NCBI RefSeq assembly: GCF_964340395.1
Contig: NC_135554.1
Location: 25,137,092 to 25,197,091, forward strand
DNA: 60,000 bases
Source of the DNA: Glandiceps talaboti
Lineage: Eukaryota; Hemichordata; Enteropneusta; Spengelidae
Reading direction: 5' to 3'
Under the pieces are notes generated by a model. It was not told the origin of the DNA and searched no databases. It saw only the letters and a list, made by a program, of their open reading frames with translations. Positions 1 to 17,690 of the stretch are shown in pieces. Position 1 is the first letter of the stretch. Each line of letters starts with the position of its first letter. Both the position numbers and the translations under genes were made by a program.

Positions 1-511
1 TAATTACTGAAAACTCCCTTAGGCTGTAAAATACATACCAACTATGCACATTTCATCCACCAATATTTGAAATTGCAAATCTAAACATGAGTTTTGCAAT
101 CTTTAAAGAGGACATCCCAGACAGGACATGCAGATGGCAAGTCACCATAAACGTAAAGGTATTTTGTAGTCACCACCTGTCCAAGGGTTAAACCAAACGT
201 AAAATATACATAGTTTTCTTGGCATTGCTATTAGTTATTACTAAAATACCGCATCAAGCAATCAATCTCGAACTACGCGACACGCGCTGGGTGAAAATGT
301 GTCATCGGTCACTCTAGTACGAAAATTTCAACAGTTATTGACCTGAATTCCTTAAGGTTGATACGGTTGGCGGCTACTTCATTTTTTTTTCTGTTGCAAC
401 AAATCATGAGTTCTTTTTGACGGATGTGCGGTTCATCGAAATTCTTCAAACTAATAGAACCACTGCTCCACGTGTAAGCATGGCACACAGCATACATAAT
501 ACCGTTCTACT

Positions 512-5069
<4,558 letters not shown>

Positions 5070-5385
5070 AGTCACCCCACCACGTGACCAAACACCCAGT
5101 AGGTTTTTGTCAAGCTGAGACCAACTGTTTACATGTTTATTTACGCTTGGGAATGGAAAATTGACAATATGGTTTCTGATCCAACTCAACTACCAACAAC
5201 AGAAAATGTTAGATGTGATATGATGTGAAAAAATTCAAGTTGTCCATTTTTGATGATTTTGCAGTTATCGTCTTAGAACTGTTAATAAGAAGACTATAAA
5301 TGAATTTTTGCATGTATTGTCTTAGATGGGAATTATTGGGGTTGATAGAGCATGTTTTATTGTTGATTATTTAGAAGAAAGTACT

Positions 5386-5391
5386 AATAAA
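5386..5391 (+). terminator. Polyadenylation signal of the vWD gene
   Basis: AATAAA lies about 320 bases after the modelled stop at 5067-5069, a normal 3' UTR length. A second AATAAA occurs near 5863. Confidence 0.5.
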
Positions 5392-6600
5392 TTCTGTGGG
5401 TGAAAGCAAGCATTAAAAGAATGCAACTTCCAGACTGTCTCTTATCATCTTACTGATAGTGTGACTATGGTAAATTATGTATCAAAATATCATTATGTTC
5501 AAATGCTATATCTGATATTGTTATGTCTAATAATAGATCTCCCTTCGTAATATTGTTGCAAATACCATAAATGTTTGGGTATGGGCAGTAAAGTTGTTTA
5601 TTACATGAAATTTATAAATAATGAATTTGCAAAATATGCAAACGCAATATGGATTTTGGAATAGTTGCAAGACTAATTCACAATTTCAAGCATTAATTTT
5701 AGAGATAAATATATCATCAACCAATCAAACTAAAATTCCATAAGTATTAACATTATTATAATTTTTTTTTGAGTTTCAAGACTTGTCGGTTTATTCAGTT
5801 TCACCCGTTGTTATCAAATTGCTTATTCAAACTGTAAAACATTTCATGTGACCAACAAACAGAAATAAATTGCCCATCATCATCCAGTGTGTAATATTTT
5901 TGGGAAGAAATAAGTGTATGCTATTTAGTTTTCATATTGCAACAGGTCTGGTTTGAAAATATAAAATGGAAGATGAAAGGAAATAATGACTGTGTTAAGT
6001 AATACCTATTCTTCTACGATTACAAAAGGGCATGACACACTCAATGAATTAGAAAAAGGTTTATTTTCATGTATATATCACATGTATCACCTCAATGTAA
6101 CAAAGTCTTGTGAAGCATCAAACTATGAAATGTATTAATATTTGTTTAACAATAGCACTAATAGACCTGTTGCCGGTTCCAAGATGCATTGTGCGTCTAT
6201 CCATACAATACCATGTATTGTGTACGTGCTGAGGGGTTTGCATGCGTTACTCAATGGTTGTCACCTGACTGTACCCTGGGTTTACCCGTAAAATCTCTGT
6301 CTGTCATTGATGGTGTTTAGTCTTTGTGCTATAAAATCACTCATAATCAAAGAGGACATGTCTTTCCATCATTTCCTGCTGAAAAGGTTATTTCAAACCT
6401 AAAAAAGAGAAAGCAAGACTAAATATAACAACATATAAAGCGACGTCCCCTCACGCAATACATCTTGGAACCGGAAAATCGACTACCAGTATGTCATTGT
6501 AGCCTAACTGGTACAGTTTGGACAATGATTGATAGTGTAATTTCTCAAGTGGTTTAACTGGTAGGACAAAATTCTGCCTTGAATAATTGATTTCTTAGCA
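5392..6600. other. Intergenic, AT-rich, no gene seen
   Basis: No coding exon, RNA gene or clear mobile element was recognised here. Confidence 0.5.
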
Positions 6601-7240
6601 GGTGACACTGTTGCTTGGTTGTTGCTATGGGTGTGTCCATGCTTACTCTGCATATTTGTGTCAATGTTTGAATGCCTGAGTACCCCTCATAATTGTTATC
6701 TTAGCATAAGCCACTGACTTATTGCTGTTGCTAGGAATGTGGTCGTAGTTACAAGGCATATTTGTGTTGACTTTTTAAAGGTTTATCTACTTGCCTATCC
6801 AACACTGTTACCTTCGCAATTTACACTAGTACTGTAATAATGAATGTTGAAATGGGCGTGGTCTTGTTGTTAGGCATATATGTGTTCATTTTTACTTCCG
6901 TAAGGAAAGGTTATAATATAGCGATGAGATTGTGTGTGTGTGTATGTGTGTCTGTGTGTATGTCTGTCTCTCTTTGTCATCGTTTTCTCAAAAATGGCTG
7001 GCTCAATTCAAACGAAATTTGGTGTACATATTCTTTAGGGTAAATTCTAGAATAGATGAGGTTTTCGTAAGCATTCCATGGATATTAATAACTAATGGTA
7101 TTGGTAATTATGCTATATCTTAAGAATACACTCTTCAAATTCAATATAATTTGGTACATACTTCAAACATAACAAAGAGTACATTGTCACAAAAGCCGGT
7201 TTTTTCTAAAGTACGTACAGGATGGAGGAGGGCCACAATT
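6600..7240. repeat. Diverged tandem units, a short TG tract and a dispersed repeat
   Basis: Units containing GTTGCTA(T/G)G and 'ggcatatttgtgtt' recur at roughly 118 bp. A TG-rich tract at 6930-6970 follows, then a segment with 'gaaatttggtgtac'. Related material occurs at 17.0-17.7 kb and 57.5-58.0 kb. Confidence 0.6.
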
Positions 7241-8400
7241 ACTGGAGAAATAAGAAAGAACTCGCATACACAGATGTCACATATTTAACTTGAAGCATCT
7301 AATTTCTCACTAAGGGAGCCTTTAGTAATTATGAGGGGGTGGGGGTGGGTGGGCGGGGGATTTAGGGTATGTCTGACCCTACCCCTACTCCTTTTTCTAA
7401 AATGTGACCCTCCCCAATCCCATGTTCTAAAATCTGACCCTCCCCCATCTCAAAATGACAAATTCACTGATAGATGGATGGAAATTATGTGGACAGATTG
7501 AAGGGACAGTAGCTGTAACTTTTGATGTTTTTTTCAGTATGTTTTGTTCTGTGTTTCAACTACACTCTTTAGTTTCTTGTTCTACTCCATAACACACATT
7601 GAAACACTCCTGTCTTTGGTTAACACTTGTAAACACAACCTGTATATGTACAAACTGCATTGTTATTTTCGACAAGTGAATTTTAGTCTGGACTAAAATT
7701 AATCAACAATAGCAGTGCATTTTACATATATACACGCTGTGTTGACAAGCCAAATACATGGCATTACAACATGTTTTAAGGAGAAGAACAAGAAACTGCA
7801 CTTGACACATAGAACAATTGTTAAGTATATTAATAAGTATTGAAGAAAGATCATCAAGTTACAGATACTGCCCCTTTAATGAATTTGATTATAGGACACA
7901 TATTTCTGCCATGCACAAATATCACCAAGCTTACAGTTACTGGTACATTATTCTTTGTTTATAATTGATATCGTGATTTACATGTCGAAACGAAAACCAT
8001 TAATTATGCAAATGAGTCATTAAAAATAACAGCTACATCAACAAGCTCTTTAGAAGCTGTGCGCTTTGTTATGGTTGAATTATGTAGTAAATTATATTGA
8101 ATTGGAAGAGTGCATTTTTAAGATATAGCCTAATTACTGAAGATCATTAATTATGCAAATGACTCATTAAAACTAAAAGGTACACCAACAAGCTTTGAAG
8201 GACATGTCACATAGTTGTGATACATAGTAAAGATTATGGCCTGGGTTGGCAACATTAGATTGACCAGTCAGGGTTGTGACAATTGTACAAGTAGTAAAGA
8301 AGTAAATTAGCATAAATTAATTAGGCTATATCTTAAATATGCACTCTTCCAATTGTCCTTTGTACAATTGACTGTGGGGGCGCTGTTCTTCCTGTCTGTG
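7241..8400. repeat. Intergenic region with two or three diverged copies of an approximately 150-bp unit
   Basis: The phrase 'attaattatgcaaatga' recurs near 8000 and 8150, followed by 'cattaaaa' and 'caacaagct'. 'gatatagcctaatt' and its inverse recur near 8125 and 8320. No gene was seen. Confidence 0.5.
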
Positions 8401-8578
8401 TGTCCCATGGGGATTTCCTTTGCTATGTTACTACACAGACCGTGTGGCTTGTCTGTGGCTACTAGTAGTGCATGAAGCACTGCTGTGTCCTACACTGGAA
8501 ATGATGGGGATTTCAGGTCCACACATCAATATTACTATATACTGCATAGTCCTGCTTTGGGTTAGAATGTGTGCGGGG

Positions 8579-8836
<258 letters not shown>

Positions 8837-8958
8837 CCAATTATGTATTTATGTATCCATTAAAGTTATGAAACGTCATTACCACAAACATTGTAAATTG
8901 TAATATCACAAGTCTCAAGTTACAGAAAAAAAATGCTGAAAGAAATTCGCACCTACAG

Positions 8959-8959
<1 letters not shown>

Positions 8960-8995
<36 letters not shown>

Positions 8996-9040
8996 TACAT
9001 ACATACATACATACATACATACATACATACATACATACAT

Positions 9041-9080
<40 letters not shown>

Positions 9081-9180
9081 ACATACATACATACATACAT
9101 ACATACATACATACATACATACATACATACATACATACATACATACATACACACACACATACATACATACATATACATAT
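8960..9180. repeat. CA/(TACA)n compound microsatellite
   Basis: CA and TACA blocks alternate. The composition matches the array at 1573-1820. Confidence 0.95.
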
Positions 9181-9279
9181 ATATTTACTTGAGGTAGCTG
9201 ACAGAAGCTTAAAACAGATAGACGATGAATGTTGAACAACGACAGTCACAAAGGATATGAAATATGGTACACAAGAGGA

Positions 9280-10311
9280 GTTCATTAAGATGAGGACATT
9301 TTTACGAGCACACTCTACAAGACTTAGTACAGATCGAGACTGATGAAATAAACAGCTTAGAACTGAATTCTATAAAGAAACCGCTAAGATTGAATTCTAT
9401 AAAATAAAGAGAGTGTATACAAGGCTAGCTGATGCCTAGATCCTACCGGCAAACGTTAAAATACCATTACTAAATCAGATAGAGAACTTAGGGAGATCAA
9501 GTCGTACCCAGTATTGGAATCCCATAAAACAACTGAAAAATAAGTAGAAACGCTGTAACCTTGAACACATTGAAAGTGACAAACAGGTGGAACACTTTTA
9601 AAGACCTGAATGCCTGCAGGGACAGAAACTTAAACAAACAAGAGGAACCTGGACAACTTGAATGTACCAATACTTCATATCTCAATGAATATATCTCACA
9701 ATTAGAAATTCACAATGAAATTAATCAACTAAAAAACAAACAAGCGTCGGGGTTTGACAAAATTAGAATTGAAACGACCAAAATAAGCAGATATATATTA
9801 ATTACACCAATACAGATTTTTTAAAACTAAATTTTAGACAGTAGTTATTCAAAAAACCTGGAGTACGGGCATAATAATCGGAATCTTCAAAAAAAGGAGA
9901 TAATAAGTCAGCAGATGCATATAACTACAGGGCAAGTGTAACATTGCTCAATAGCCTGAATACTCTATTCATAGCTGTCATAAACAGAGACTTCTAGAAC
10001 ACTTAACTTGAGAAAAAAAATAACTATTAAGGAAGAAATTGGTTTTATGTCAAAATTCAGCACGGTTGATCATATATTTCTACTAAAACAATTCCTAATA
10101 TAAAATATTTCAGCCATAGTATATACCACTTTGTATGATTTATAGATTTCAAAAAAACTTTTGACTCTATGTGGCATACATAAGCTAAGTAAAAGTGGTA
10201 TCTCAGGAAAATTCCTGTGTTCCAATCCTCAAAAGATTTCCCAGTATTAGGCAAGGCCCTTTGCCGTTTAATATTTACACGATATAAAAGAATACTTTGA
10301 ACCTCCCCCCC

Positions 10312-10343
<32 letters not shown>

Positions 10344-10990
10344 AAAACGTTTTAAATAACTATATACCATGGCTTATAATGATGACCTACGCCCGGGACC
10401 TACGTTTCCTCTCATTATGCATTACCCAGGACACGCCTACAATACTCCCTGGCAACATACTGTAGAAACTGGCAACTAGTTATTAACATATTAATGTCAA
10501 TTATATTTAGCAAATCTGCAAAGCATACAAAAAGCATACAAAAATACAAATTTTATTCAAACAGAGTAGAGCTTGAAAGAGCGTCATCATATATACACCT
10601 TTAGGGGTCAAACTAAACACTACGGGAAAACTCAATTCAGCTCACAAGAAGACTGATAGAGCAATGGATGCTTGCTTTTAAATTAAAACAATGTTTGATG
10701 CTGTCATCAAACTTCTTTATTGTAGTGAAGTGTGGGCCGGTGACAGCATTACCACAAAAACAGATGTAACATATAAAAGACCCAAGTTACAAAATGCATG
10801 TCAAATTCTGCAATGTTAAACTTTTGCAAATTGGGTAAAAATCGAACAGAAACCAGGTGATGCACTAGTTAATGATTCACTTTATCCTAGAGATAGAAAT
10901 GAAATGGAGGGGACACAGACACAGCATTAAAGTAACGGGAACGAGTAAAGCAAACTTTGAAACATAAATATTTAGGAGGAATCATGGAAT
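9280..10990 (+). mobile_element. Decayed non-LTR retrotransposon, reverse transcriptase part
   Basis: Broken frames on the plus strand still read as LINE reverse transcriptase in order: NEINQLKNKQASGFDKI near 9720 (family pattern LKNxKAxGxD), GFMSKFSTVDHIFLLKQ near 10040, FIDFKKTFDSMWHT near 10140 (family KAFDxV), then LGVKLNTTGKL near 10600 and KLLYCSEVWAGD near 10710. Stops and frameshifts throughout show it is dead. The clade was not determined. Confidence 0.8.
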
Positions 10991-11442
10991 ACATAGAGGT
11001 AGAATCCAATTTAATTTAATTTAAACTGATCCTGTTAAGATTATCACTTGGAGAAACACGATCGTACGTGTAATTGAATGCAGCACAACATTCCATGATA
11101 CTGAGGTACAGGACTACGTGAAATACATATCAAAGGAGATAACCATAAAAATGATAAAGTACGAACTCACATATTGACAAATTAAAAAAAATATAAATAA
11201 TAATACTTTTTTCTTTTTTTGTCTTTTCTTCCTTTTTTTCTTTTTTAAAATCAAAATTGATTTGTGATATCATGAGCCTCCTCGGTTGCCGTATTATATC
11301 ACCCCCCCTCAACAGCCCCCGACCCGGGTTGTAAACACTGAGCGCTCCCAGTACTATGACTATGACAGGATGCAATACACATACGGCTACATACATAGCG
11401 CCATCAACGTTTGGCTCTGTCGGTAGCTTTGCGGTATTCAAG

Positions 11443-13461
11443 ATGTCGAAGCGGTCGCTGCAAGAGATACCGGAATATGCGAAGGGCGATTACGTCCTCG
11501 AAAAGATTGCCAAAGAAGCCCGTCAGACGAAAAGGAACTGGTTAGCTGATCAGGTACTTGCCCGAGATGAACCAAGGATACCAGTGAAGAAAGCTTTTAC
11601 GGAACCAATTCGTCGTTTAATAGCACCGATAGACAGTCGACTTGTAAGTCCCTAACCCTACACCGTACACGGGGTCCTGTGTGTTTCTGCAATAATTGTA
11701 GCTTTGTTTCCATTTACAATACTTTTTTATTCTTTTTTATATTTTATTTTGTGTGACTCAACATTGTTCGTTTTTAGTTCTTTACGGGGTTTTCAAAGAA
11801 AAACAAGCAGAGGACCGAGAGCGACGTAGCGAAACCGCTATACTGCATCTACCCTGCCCTGTGGGTGACGGACACAGGCATTTGTTTCCCGAGTTATGGC
11901 TCAGAATATTTCTATCAGAATACATTAAAATGACGATAATATCGTTAATATTGACGTATTAAACCAAGACTATATGAAAGGGGTAAAATTACACATGTTT
12001 CTGTGATCGCGCAGTTTCACTAAATGTGTCTTCCTTCGCATTTAGTGAAACTGCGCGATCACAGAAACATGTGTAATTTTACCCCTTTCATATAGTCTTG
12101 GTTTAATACGTCAATATTAACGATATTATCGTCATTTTAATGTATTCTGATAGAAATATTCTGAGCCATAACTCGGGAAACAAATGCCTGTGGTGACGGA
12201 TCACAAAATGATCACAAGCATTTCATCCCAATTTTAACTTGTCCGATTTCAACTACCCCATTGACATGATTCAACTCGCCCCAATAATCAATATCAGTGC
12301 ATCGGATTTGTGGGCTGATTGCTTGTTTTTATTTTTCATTATGTGTTTCACATAAAAAAATCTGGAAGAGGCCCTTACCTCGTATAGTATACGTTGCATG
12401 AAGGCTTCTATCAATAACACATAAACAGTGCTATCACAGTATCAGTGCATTCCCGATTTTCATACATGTACATGTAAATCATATTGCAAAGATATGCAAA
12501 TTACTTTACTACATGATTTTGAAAGGGAGTTGAAAATGGAACGAGTTAATGTTGGGGCTAAAGCGAATCACAATCAAAGTGTGTACCATGATTTTTGACT
12601 CAGATCTAGTATGGTCTGAGATAGTCCTGCTTACAGTTACAGCTTACAGATAGTCCTGACTTGACTCTAACGATTGCGATTCACTTCGTCCCAATTTCAA
12701 CTCGCCCCAATTTCAACTCGCCCCATTTTTAACTCGTCCCATTTTCAACTCGCCCCAACAACACTAGTAAACGTTTATAAATCTAAATGATACATGGACT
12801 CGAAGTACAGCGTGGGGACATGATTTTACCTACATGGCCAGTTGAAGTGTAGAAAATGTAACATTTCGTAGCAGAAAGTGGTGTGGATTTTGGCTAAGTG
12901 TTTGCTAGATCTAGAACTTATTCTAGCACTACAACTTTTCTCAGACATGGAATATCACTTTCCACATTAAGACTTAATGTTTACAACCCAACTAAGAAAT
13001 ATATTAGTGACTGACACACTTACGACTTCCGCGCTTACGGGTTTTGGAAACGTGTCTCCTCTCCCTACTTAAGGCAACTTGTAGTATGTGTTTTAAGCGC
13101 AAGTGGTACTTCATTAGTGGAATACGAAATACCACAGACCCTCCAAACTGAGTGCTAGTAGCTTCGATTTCATATATGCACAGGTAAATTATATTGTAAA
13201 GAGTTGGGGCGAGTTGAAAATGGGGCGAGTTGAAATTGGGGCGAGTTGAAAATCAGACGAGTTGAGTGGGCCGAGTTGAAATGGGACGAGTTGAAACTGG
13301 GACGAGTTGATCCGTCACCACTCTAACAGGAGGGACAATCAGAATCGAGTCCCGGATTACTCTGTATGCAAGCAGGACTAGGTCTGAGATATTGTACGCG
13401 GTCAACGTTAGCTCAGCAAGCTGTTGTGTTCTTTTTATTTCGTTGTTGTTGTTGTTGTTGC

Positions 13462-13504
<43 letters not shown>

Positions 13505-15645
13505 GCTGCTGCTGCTGTTGTTACATCTTTGATGTGAAATTGAGGAATACTATGAACCGAAACTGAACTGATTAATCATATTGATGTACCACAGTTCCAA
13601 CTTCCACAATATTGATACAATTGATACCAAGGATAAAAAGCGAATCACAATCAAAGTGTGTACCATGATTATATCTCAGACCTAGTATGGTCTGAGATAT
13701 TGTACATGGTCATCATTAACTCGGCAAGCTGTTGTGTTGTCTTGATTTTCTTGTTGTTGTTATTGTTGTTGTTGTTGTGTTGTCACATCTTTGATGTGAA
13801 ATTGTGGAATATGATGAACCAAAACTTAACTGATTAATCTCATTTATGTACCAGAGTTCCAACTTCCAAAATATTGATACAATTGATAGGCAATCCATTT
13901 AGTTAACTAGTATGAAATAGTAATAATTGGTATTTACTTTAGTCATGCTTCAAAACTTAATTAATTACATGATTGGATGTACAGATGCAACATTAAATTG
14001 TTAATGAATTAATTTCAGCTAAATGAGCCCAGAATCAGGAACAGTTTTAAGGTTAATTGTACCTGTAGAAAAATATGCAAGTCAAGCATGGTTGTAACAT
14101 GGATGTATTAATGTGTAGGTTCCCACTATAGTTTGTGATAAAGAACATAGTTGCTTGGATGGAAAGCAGTACTGCATATTATTGAAATTAACATTTACAT
14201 AGAAAAAAATAGTGTGTTTCTGATAACATATGGCCTCAGAAAATAGGGTAGGTAGGTCAGGATTTTATTCTATTTATCTTTTAAAATTAAAAAAAATTAT
14301 TGCTTCGACCCAAAAACAAACAAAATATCGGTGAGAATATCCCTTCTGTGATACTTTGATGAAATATTTACAGGCATCACTCAGGAAAGAAAACGGACAT
14401 GTGTGAAGGTCAAGAAGACAAGGAATTTCTTCTCTTTTTGTTTAAAAAACGTGTACGATTGTTAGTTATTGGAAACAATTAATGCACAATTTATTTTATT
14501 TGGTCTTATGACTAAAAGTTCGACCAAAAATATAACAAGGGATTTGAGTCATCTACATTATAATAAAAATGAAATGTATATAACTACATAATATATACCA
14601 GGTATTCTGTGTGTGTTTATTTCCAGAATTATGCTCTAACACGTGGCTTCTACTTTGGTAGACGTTGGTTTTTTCTGTTTGTCTTACCTGTGTGGGGTTC
14701 TCACTACTGTATCAAATACCATGTAGCGGTAAGTTTACACAGTCATCCACTTTACATGTACCTTAAGGTGGCGGTGGTATCACCATAGGCCATATTATCT
14801 AATATAACTAGGCAAAGCCCGTACGCTCACACAGGGTAGATTCATTTGTGACTGGCTGCCTGGACTGCCTGACAATGGTATTGTAAATAGCGCCCTCCAC
14901 GTGGAGAATGCACATAACATAGAATGTGCATGTGTAGTCATTGTGCCGAAATACATCCTTGGGTAAAACCACCCCCCAAAAATCACATAGTATATTCACA
15001 TCTAAGTGTATGAACCCTGTATTTATCTTGCAATGCATACCAATACATTCACATCTAAGAATTCATTTATCCACCACAGAGAAGTACTCTATTGTGTAAT
15101 TTGGTTTTAATATTTCTTTTTCCCCCTCACTTTAGAACAAACCTGGTGCTTTGGTGATGTCTAAGTCACCTGTTTTCCCAGTAAGTACAATTTGTTTATA
15201 TTATAAGGTAATAGCTGTGTAGTGTCAAGTCATTCAGGCAGTATTACCCAACCATAGACTAACCTACATTGTAGAAACTCTCACACACTGGCAGAGATGG
15301 ATTTTTATTTTATTTTACTGTAAATCTTAATTTGATATTGGCAAACACTGTGTTAATGGAATATGACAAGCTTTCACAGCCATGCAAGGTTCCAATTTGT
15401 ATTTGAAAACTCATTGAAAATCAGACATTTGGGGAGGAAAAAACAAACTTGAAAACCAGACTTTCACCATCTGTACTTCCGATAATAATATGTTACTGGA
15501 GTAATGAATGAATGAATGAATTTTAATATTACATTCATTATTGACTATCAAGCTTTTGTTTTCTTTGCAGTTCATAATTACTAACAAATCTGTATTTGAT
15601 TTTGCTTAGGGTGAAGCAGAACTAGACGAAACTAGAGTGCGTTGA
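11443..15645 (+). CDS. NDUFB6: NADH dehydrogenase [ubiquinone] 1 beta subcomplex subunit 6
   Basis: Four exons, 11443-11643, 14627-14728, 15136-15180 and 15610-15645, join in phase 0 to give 127 residues; the human protein is 128. This is an accessory subunit of the membrane arm of mitochondrial complex I. Exon 1 carries RNWLADQVLARDEPRIP, matching the family's RxWLxDQxLxxxEP block. Exon 2 encodes the single membrane segment, WFFLFVLPVWGSHYCIKYHV, matching the family's VPVWxxHYxxKYHV. Exon 3 holds KSPVFPG across its junction with exon 4. All junctions are GT/AG. ATG 11443 has a good context; an in-frame ATG at 11356 would add 29 residues, but the family has no cleaved presequence, so I prefer 11443. 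TOPORS lies about 5 kb downstream on the same strand. Confidence 0.92.
11873..12192. mobile_element. Perfect palindromic (foldback) element with 8-bp target duplication
   Basis: Arms 11873-12026 and 12039-12192 are 154-bp exact reverse complements around a 12-base loop. I compared the arms base by base and found no mismatch. GTGACGGA flanks both sides (11865-11872 and 12193-12200), consistent with a target-site duplication. Termini begin CACAGGCATTTG. There is no coding capacity. It lies in NDUFB6 intron 1 and appears to have landed in the end of an older repeat. Confidence 0.85.
12193..13320. repeat. Nested dispersed repeat with 'caactcgccccaat' subrepeats
   Basis: It starts GTGACGGATCA and ends with the inverse, TGATCCGTCAC, at about 13309-13319. 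Blocks of 'tttcaactcgccccaa' or their inverse occur at 12250-12290, 12680-12750 and 13200-13310. The internal part ('atttgtgggctgattgctt') matches, in inverse, the copy at 26.1-26.66 kb. It is NDUFB6 intron 1 sequence. Confidence 0.7.
13380..13895. repeat. Duplicated segment of about 210-240 bp containing a (TTG)n tract
   Basis: 13380-13620 and 13690-13890 share 'catctttgatgtgaaatt', 'ctgattaatc' and 'aatattgatacaattgata'. The TTG/TTGCTG run at 13441-13520 is expanded in the first copy only. A fragment of the unit start is also found near 12560-12620. Confidence 0.8.
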
Positions 15646-15872
15646 TATGTGCTATCAGTGACATCACTACTGAAATAAGTTGACCATTACTAGCATGGAT
15701 GTGCATAGCAGTTTCACAGATTGAATGGATATGTTTCTTGGGATTTTTGACGGATTTTTTTATTGGAGTTATGATTGAATGGTAGTACTGAACATCATTT
15801 GCTATAACAATAATGATTCTATGACATACAGGACCACAGCCATTGCCTAGGACAACAAGTGTTTATTAGACC

Positions 15873-15909
15873 CTCAGACCACTAAAGTATTTGACTTTAG
15901 TGGTCTGAG
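15873..15909 (+). other. Hairpin in the NDUFB6 3' UTR
   Basis: A 16-bp perfect stem, 15873-15888 with 15894-15909, around a 5-base loop. It lies 230 bases after the NDUFB6 stop and before the polyadenylation signal. Confidence 0.75.
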
Positions 15910-15989
15910 TTAGACCATACCGTACTACTAGAGTACACAGCTTCAGATTTCTTTGTGTTTATAAACTGCACCTGTAATTTGATGTACAG

Positions 15990-15995
15990 AATAAA
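15990..15995 (+). terminator. Polyadenylation signal of NDUFB6
   Basis: AATAAA lies about 345 bases after the stop codon, in the sense direction. Confidence 0.7.
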
Positions 15996-16458
15996 AGTTT
16001 TAAAATAGACTACTGTGTGTCTTGTTTTTGCTTTTTTGAAATCAAATATCATTACACTCTTTGAAACACACACACACACACACATACATTCCTTGGTTTT
16101 GACTAGTTGACTCCATTTCTTGATGCTCATGCATATGTCATCAACTATTCAAAACCTTGGGTATATTGCATGAACAATGAATTTCTTTAAGTTGTGCTAT
16201 AACAGCCATATTAATTGTTTTAGATGGAGAAGCATTTGGTGGCTTGACATCGATAATAGGATTACCAACAATGACTTTACAGAAGTCTATTGTTGATTGC
16301 AATCAACTAGACTAGGCATGGTATTTATATTATAACCAGTAAATGCAAAATCCAAGACTTGTGTAAAACCAGATGTAAACTGTGAAAGTGTTCCTTTGGG
16401 TTAGTTTCTCAATATTTGACTGACTAGGTTTAACAAGAATAATTAGACGTTATTCCAC

Positions 16459-16588
16459 AATATTTTTCTTTATTCAGTCAAGGAATAATATGAATGACCT
16501 AAGGGGTCCTTGTCACTGAGTTGCTAGACGAGCAGTGACAAGGCCCCTTAGGTCACTCATTTTCCGGCTGATTGAAGAAAAATATTAG
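16459..16588. repeat. Imperfect palindrome of about 130 bp
   Basis: Inner arms of about 28 bp (16490-16518 with 16533-16560) contain GACCTAAGGGG and its inverse. Outer arms contain 'aatatttttctt' and 'aagaaaaatatt'. This is probably a small foldback element between NDUFB6 and TOPORS. Confidence 0.7.
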
Positions 16589-17029
16589 GGGTAATAATAT
16601 AATTATGCCATCGCCAGTAATATAAAAAGAAATCTGGGAAAGTGACTACAATTGTAGGTTTTTTTACTCTTATTTTGAACACGGAAACATTTTCATAGAC
16701 ATGACAAGACTTACGTTGTCGTGACAGAGAACGACCAGAGTATATATTTTTGTTGAACCTGGCTTGTGCATAGTATAATACAATGAATAGTGTTTGTTTT
16801 GAACTATAAGAAGTTTGAAGCTTGCATTCTGAAGATATTGTCTAATTTAACCAAGAATTGTTATTTATGGAAATGCAGAATTAATATTCATAGGCAGTAA
16901 ACCTATTAGTAGCTCTACACATTAGTTACCAGAATCTCTTTACCAAATTTCATTTCAAAGCAGCAAGGGGTTTTTAGCACAACAGAACACTGAGGTTGTT
17001 CAGTAGTGCTTTAGCCATCACAAAATGTC

Positions 17030-17690
17030 TGTGTGTTTGTGTGATGTATGGATGTGTGTGTGTTTTTGATGACAAAGTAAAAAAATGCCAGACCGATTGC
17101 CTTGAGATTTGATGGGGTTTGGGTGTCTAGATGGGAAATTGTTGGATGAAAATAATCACAGCACAGACGTGTGAATTTGGAGCAAAAATATGATTTATTT
17201 GGGCCAATAGCTTCCAGGAATGGAAATTTATTGTTTTATTGATGTCATGAAATCATCAAGACTTTTATGGGGCTTATAATAAATATAACAATGGTGTATA
17301 TTGTAACAACAGAGATTGGTAGACAAGTTGATAAACATTCAATGAATAAACGTGTCCCTAGCAACATGACCATGCCCATGGCAAAAGCCAAATGATGGTG
17401 TAAATTGCAAAGGGAGCAACAGGGATGGACAGGCAAGTTGACAGACATTCAGAAAATAAAAACATACATGCCTAGCAACAAGACCATACCCATGGCAACA
17501 GCTAAACGATGGTGTATATTGCAAAGGGAGCAACATGGACGGACAGGCAAGTTGACAGACATTCAGAAAATAAACATTACCCAGTGCATGCCTAGCAACA
17601 AGACCACGCCCATGGCAACAGCCTAATAACAGGCTATATTGCAAAGATAACAGTATGGGTAGACATGATATAAACATTTAAACAATTTGT
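17030..17690. repeat. TG-linked dispersed repeat followed by an approximately 115-bp tandem array
   Basis: 17030-17220 has a TG tract and 'tgccagaccgattgcctt', which recurs near 57525. From about 17290 to 17690, roughly 3.5 units carry 'attgcaaagggagcaaca', 'gttgacagacattca' and 'cctagcaacaagacca'. Confidence 0.8.

Noticed and set aside
8841-9285. Open frames of similar composition near 9 kb
   Set aside because: Again CA/TACA microsatellite translation in all frames.
11356-11442. 29-residue N-terminal extension of NDUFB6 as a mitochondrial presequence
   Set aside because: In frame, but the family has no cleaved presequence and ATG 11443 has better context; probably 5' UTR.
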